Source: an uncultured Collinsella sp. (lineage in GTDB: Bacteria; Actinomycetota; Coriobacteriia; Coriobacteriales; Coriobacteriaceae). From it: a stretch of DNA of 17,386 nt. Shown one piece after another: positions 15,337 to 17,386 of this stretch (its first letter is position 1; each line of letters begins with the position of its first letter). The stretch lies in NCBI GenBank assembly GCA_902489515.1, contig CABUAL010000006.1, forward strand, positions 1 to 17,386. Reading direction: 5' to 3'. Both the position numbers and the translations under genes were made by a program. The notes below the pieces were generated by a model. That model was not told the DNA's origin. It saw nothing but the letters and a program-made list of their open reading frames with translations, and did no database searches.

Positions 15337-16139
15337 ACACCCAGACTATCGAGCTTGACGTCGACAAGCGCGGATGCGGCAACAACTGCATCCGAATCGC
15401 CCAGGGCGAGGGCGGCGGAACGACCATCAAGGCGCTTATCTACGACAACGGCGGCGAGCTGTCTTTGTCTGGGTACAGCGCCTTTTTGGTTGCCCGATTG
15501 CCCGACCGAATCCACTATTACCGTGGCAGTGCCGCGGTCAGCGGCAATACGATCACCTACGTTTGCGATGAATCCAAGCTCGCAAGCGTTCCCGGCTACA
15601 CCGACGAAGCCTATTTCGAAATCGTCAAGGACGATTTCCTTGCACAGACGGAGCGATTCGCCCTGGACATCCTGCGCAGCGCCAAAGAGGGTCAGCAACC
15701 CGCGCAGTCTTGGGACAACGCGATTGATGACCTTATCAGGCGTGGAGAAAACGCCGCCACCAAGGGCGAACAGGCCGTCACCGACGCGGGCAGAGCGCTG
15801 AATAACGCCAACGCTGCGGTCAACATCTGCAAGAGCGCCACGGACGCGGCCAACACCGCGACGGGCAAGGCGAACGCCGCGACAAAGAGCGCCACAGATG
15901 CCGCTTCTGCGGCAAATACAGCCAAGACAAACGCCGACACCGCAACCAATGCTGCGACTGCCGCGACAAACGCGGCGAAAGCATCCACGGACAGCGCAGA
16001 TCGGGCGGCTGCGGACGCTCGTAAGGCGGCTGAGGAAGCTCGCGGCTCCGTGAGCGCAGACAGACAGTTTTATTTCAAGCGAATCACAGACGAGAACGGG
16101 GACACGCGCCCTGTTCTCGTCGATATGACAGTTAGTTAG
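15333..16139 (+). CDS. BppU-like baseplate / fibre protein with Ala-rich coiled coil
   Basis: This 268-residue protein has an N-terminal beta domain (about 1-105) with DVDKRGCGNNCIRI, ALIYDNGGELSLSGYSA and GNTITYVCDESKLASVPGYTDEAYFEI. This is the BppU N-terminal pattern known from lactococcal phage baseplates. A long Ala/Thr/Asn/Lys repeat region follows (about 135-240, many A-A-T-x-A units) and is strongly predicted to be a trimeric coiled coil. A short C-terminal strand (FYFKRITDENGDTRPVLVDMTVS) could dock onto the next protein. It should link the tail tip to the receptor-binding part. The start is ATG in ATGA, overlapping the previous gene. Confidence 0.8.
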   Translation: MNTQTIELDVDKRGCGNNCIRIAQGEGGGTTIKALIYDNGGELSLSGYSAFLVARLPDRIHYYRGSAAVSGNTITYVCDESKLASVPGYTDEAYFEIVKDDFLAQTERFALDILRSAKEGQQPAQSWDNAIDDLIRRGENAATKGEQAVTDAGRALNNANAAVNICKSATDAANTATGKANAATKSATDAASAANTAKTNADTATNAATAATNAAKASTDSADRAAADARKAAEEARGSVSADRQFYFKRITDENGDTRPVLVDMTVS

Positions 16140-16147
16140 GAGTTGGC

Positions 16148-17386
16148 ATGGACTATAACTTTCCGACAGATGAAGCGCTGAAAGACGGCCTTGCGTCCAT
16201 CGCAACAGCCATCGGCAAGCTTGCCGACGTGAAAGCTCTTGAGCGTGATGAAGCGACCGGACGATACAAAAACAGCGCAATCAAAGCAATGGTGGACAAG
16301 CATAAGACCGGGCTTATTTACACATGGCGTGTTCCCGCTGGAAGCCCTACGGCGCTGATTCCCGTGAGCGCTGCGGCAAAGCGTCTTGCTGCGACAAAGT
16401 TCGTTGCCGCCACCGCAACCACTCCAGCTGTAGACCCATGTAATGTGGAGGGCGGGCCGTGGTTCCACGTCTCCGCGAACGCGGGTGCCGATCCCGACGG
16501 CGCACCGTGGGTTGTCGCTATCGATTCGGTGGATTACGGTTTCTCGCGCATCGACAACAGTAAGGGGAACAACGTCTACGAGATTGCGCCTGTGGTGTGG
16601 CAGCTTTGGGAGCCGCTTGAAAACGGCGATGCCCTATGGTCTGTCTCCGACACGAAGTTCACCGGTGCCGTCGCGTGCCCGGATGCATACTTGCCTGATG
16701 GAAGTCTGCGACCGTATATGCTTACGCCGTCATACCCTCTATCTATGGATTCGAATAACAACCCGCGCTCCATCTCGGGTATGCCGGTAAAGACGCGCAC
16801 GATCAGTCACGATTCGCTTATAGACATTACAAAGTGCGCCACGACGGGCTATGGCGGCATGAGCGCCTACGACCAGTGGTATATCAACTTTCACCAGCTC
16901 ACCAAGACGCTTAACAAGTCCTCGCAGGTGGATTTTCAAGGCTGCTCAAACTTCAACGTACAGTTCCATCCTGTGATTGCCGAGAGCAATACAACGCGTA
17001 TCGTCGTTGCCGCTTCAATCGCCGCTTCGCTGCCGGTTGGATGCGCCCTCATGTACGGAACCAGCAACGCGGCTTCTTGTCCCGACCGTGGCGCATCGAA
17101 CGCCTATGACGTGTTCGATGCTGCGGTAGTTGAGGGCAAAGAGACGCTTGCGGACGGCAACGTTGCCCTGCTGATGCGTGTTGCAAAAGCGTTCTCCACT
17201 ACAACTGATACGTGGGTTCAAACTTCGCCGTGGAACACCGGCTCGACCGACGAGCTTGTGGGGGATGGACAGATTGCCAATGATGGCAAACATCCGTTCA
17301 AGATCGGCGGCGTTGAGACAGCAACAGGTGCTTGGGAAGTCATGGGCTGCGCTCTGTTCGTGAGCGATGGAACAGGCTTCGGAATC
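16148..17386 (+). CDS. Putative receptor-binding tail protein with C-type-lectin-like C-terminal look (3' end cut by window)
   Basis: At least 413 residues are open to the window edge, so the true C-terminus is missing. ATG 16148 follows TAGGAG (16137-16142), nine bases after the BppU-like stop. The N-terminal 30 residues are a short helix (FPTDEALKDGLASIATAIGKL), the usual anchor of phage fibres. The middle has a WSVSDTKFTGAVACPDAYLPDG segment (from residue 164) and YDQWYINFHQLTKTLNKSSQ (241-260). Near the visible end, HPFKIGGVETATGAWEVM (382-399) resembles the PFxxxGxExxxGxxWE signature of C-type-lectin / FGE-sulfatase folds. In this position and fold class it is most likely the adhesin. 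The match is by eye and could be a structural relative without lectin function. Confidence 0.68.
   Translation, partial: MDYNFPTDEALKDGLASIATAIGKLADVKALERDEATGRYKNSAIKAMVDKHKTGLIYTWRVPAGSPTALIPVSAAAKRLAATKFVAATATTPAVDPCNVEGGPWFHVSANAGADPDGAPWVVAIDSVDYGFSRIDNSKGNNVYEIAPVVWQLWEPLENGDALWSVSDTKFTGAVACPDAYLPDGSLRPYMLTPSYPLSMDSNNNPRSISGMPVKTRTISHDSLIDITKCATTGYGGMSAYDQWYINFHQLTKTLNKSSQVDFQGCSNFNVQFHPVIAESNTTRIVVAASIAASLPVGCALMYGTSNAASCPDRGASNAYDVFDAAVVEGKETLADGNVALLMRVAKAFSTTTDTWVQTSPWNTGSTDELVGDGQIANDGKHPFKIGGVETATGAWEVMGCALFVSDGTGFGI

Noticed and set aside
15255..16280. 341-codon open frame on the - strand across the DUF1617-like and BppU-like genes
   Set aside because: It crosses the boundaries of three well-supported + strand genes and is Arg/Cys/Val-rich low complexity. 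The long frame results from the Ala-rich coiled coil on the other strand.
1..17386. CRISPR arrays, tRNA genes, insertion sequences, integrase or att sites
   Set aside because: I looked for regular short repeats with spacers, cloverleaf-like sequences, transposase motifs and integrase motifs. None was seen, and coding density leaves almost no room for them.

Overview
The window is the structural half of a tailed phage genome (a siphovirus with an HK97-type head), either a free phage or a prophage. Every supported gene is on the + strand. The genes are packed tightly, with many overlaps of 1 to 44 bases, as in a single late operon. Base composition is moderately GC-rich, Shine-Dalgarno sequences are strong (GGAGG type), and five of the seventeen genes with a visible start begin with GTG or TTG. 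The tail modules resemble those of phages of Gram-positive bacteria (phi13-type tail tube, Dit/Tal, BppU-like, DUF1617-like). A GC-rich Gram-positive host, for example a gut actinobacterium of the Coriobacteriia, is my best inference. Nothing in the window proves the host.

Layout. (1) Bases 1-163: the tail end of an unidentified gene, a sigma70-like promoter candidate, and directly after it a strong intrinsic terminator. (2) 164-1075: HNH endonuclease, a 153-base intergenic stretch that is the likely cos region, and the small terminase. (3) 1053-5930: large terminase, portal, prohead protease and major capsid protein, which form the packaging motor and capsid. (4) 5945-7264: four small head-tail connector and tail-completion genes, overlapping end to start. 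(5) 7279-8508: tail tube protein and two overlapping tail-assembly-chaperone frames that look joined by programmed frameshifting. (6) 8590-14670: tape measure, distal tail (Dit) and a large Tal-like tail-tip protein. (7) 14682-17386: a small unknown gene, a DUF1617-like gene, a BppU-like coiled-coil baseplate or fibre protein, and a large receptor-binding-like protein cut by the window edge.

How they work together. The HNH nuclease and both terminase subunits cut and package DNA through the portal into a capsid that is matured by the protease. The connectors close the head and join it to a tail whose length is set by the tape measure. Dit, Tal, BppU-like and the last protein build the tip and adhesion device. 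Lysis genes, integrase, repressor and replication genes are not present here.

Points most worth following are the promoter-then-terminator leader in front of the late genes (a possible antitermination switch), the candidate -2 frameshift at the end of the tail chaperone gene, and the C-type-lectin-like look of the truncated last protein, which raises the possibility of a diversity-generating retroelement just downstream. I saw no clearly new defence or enzymatic system.
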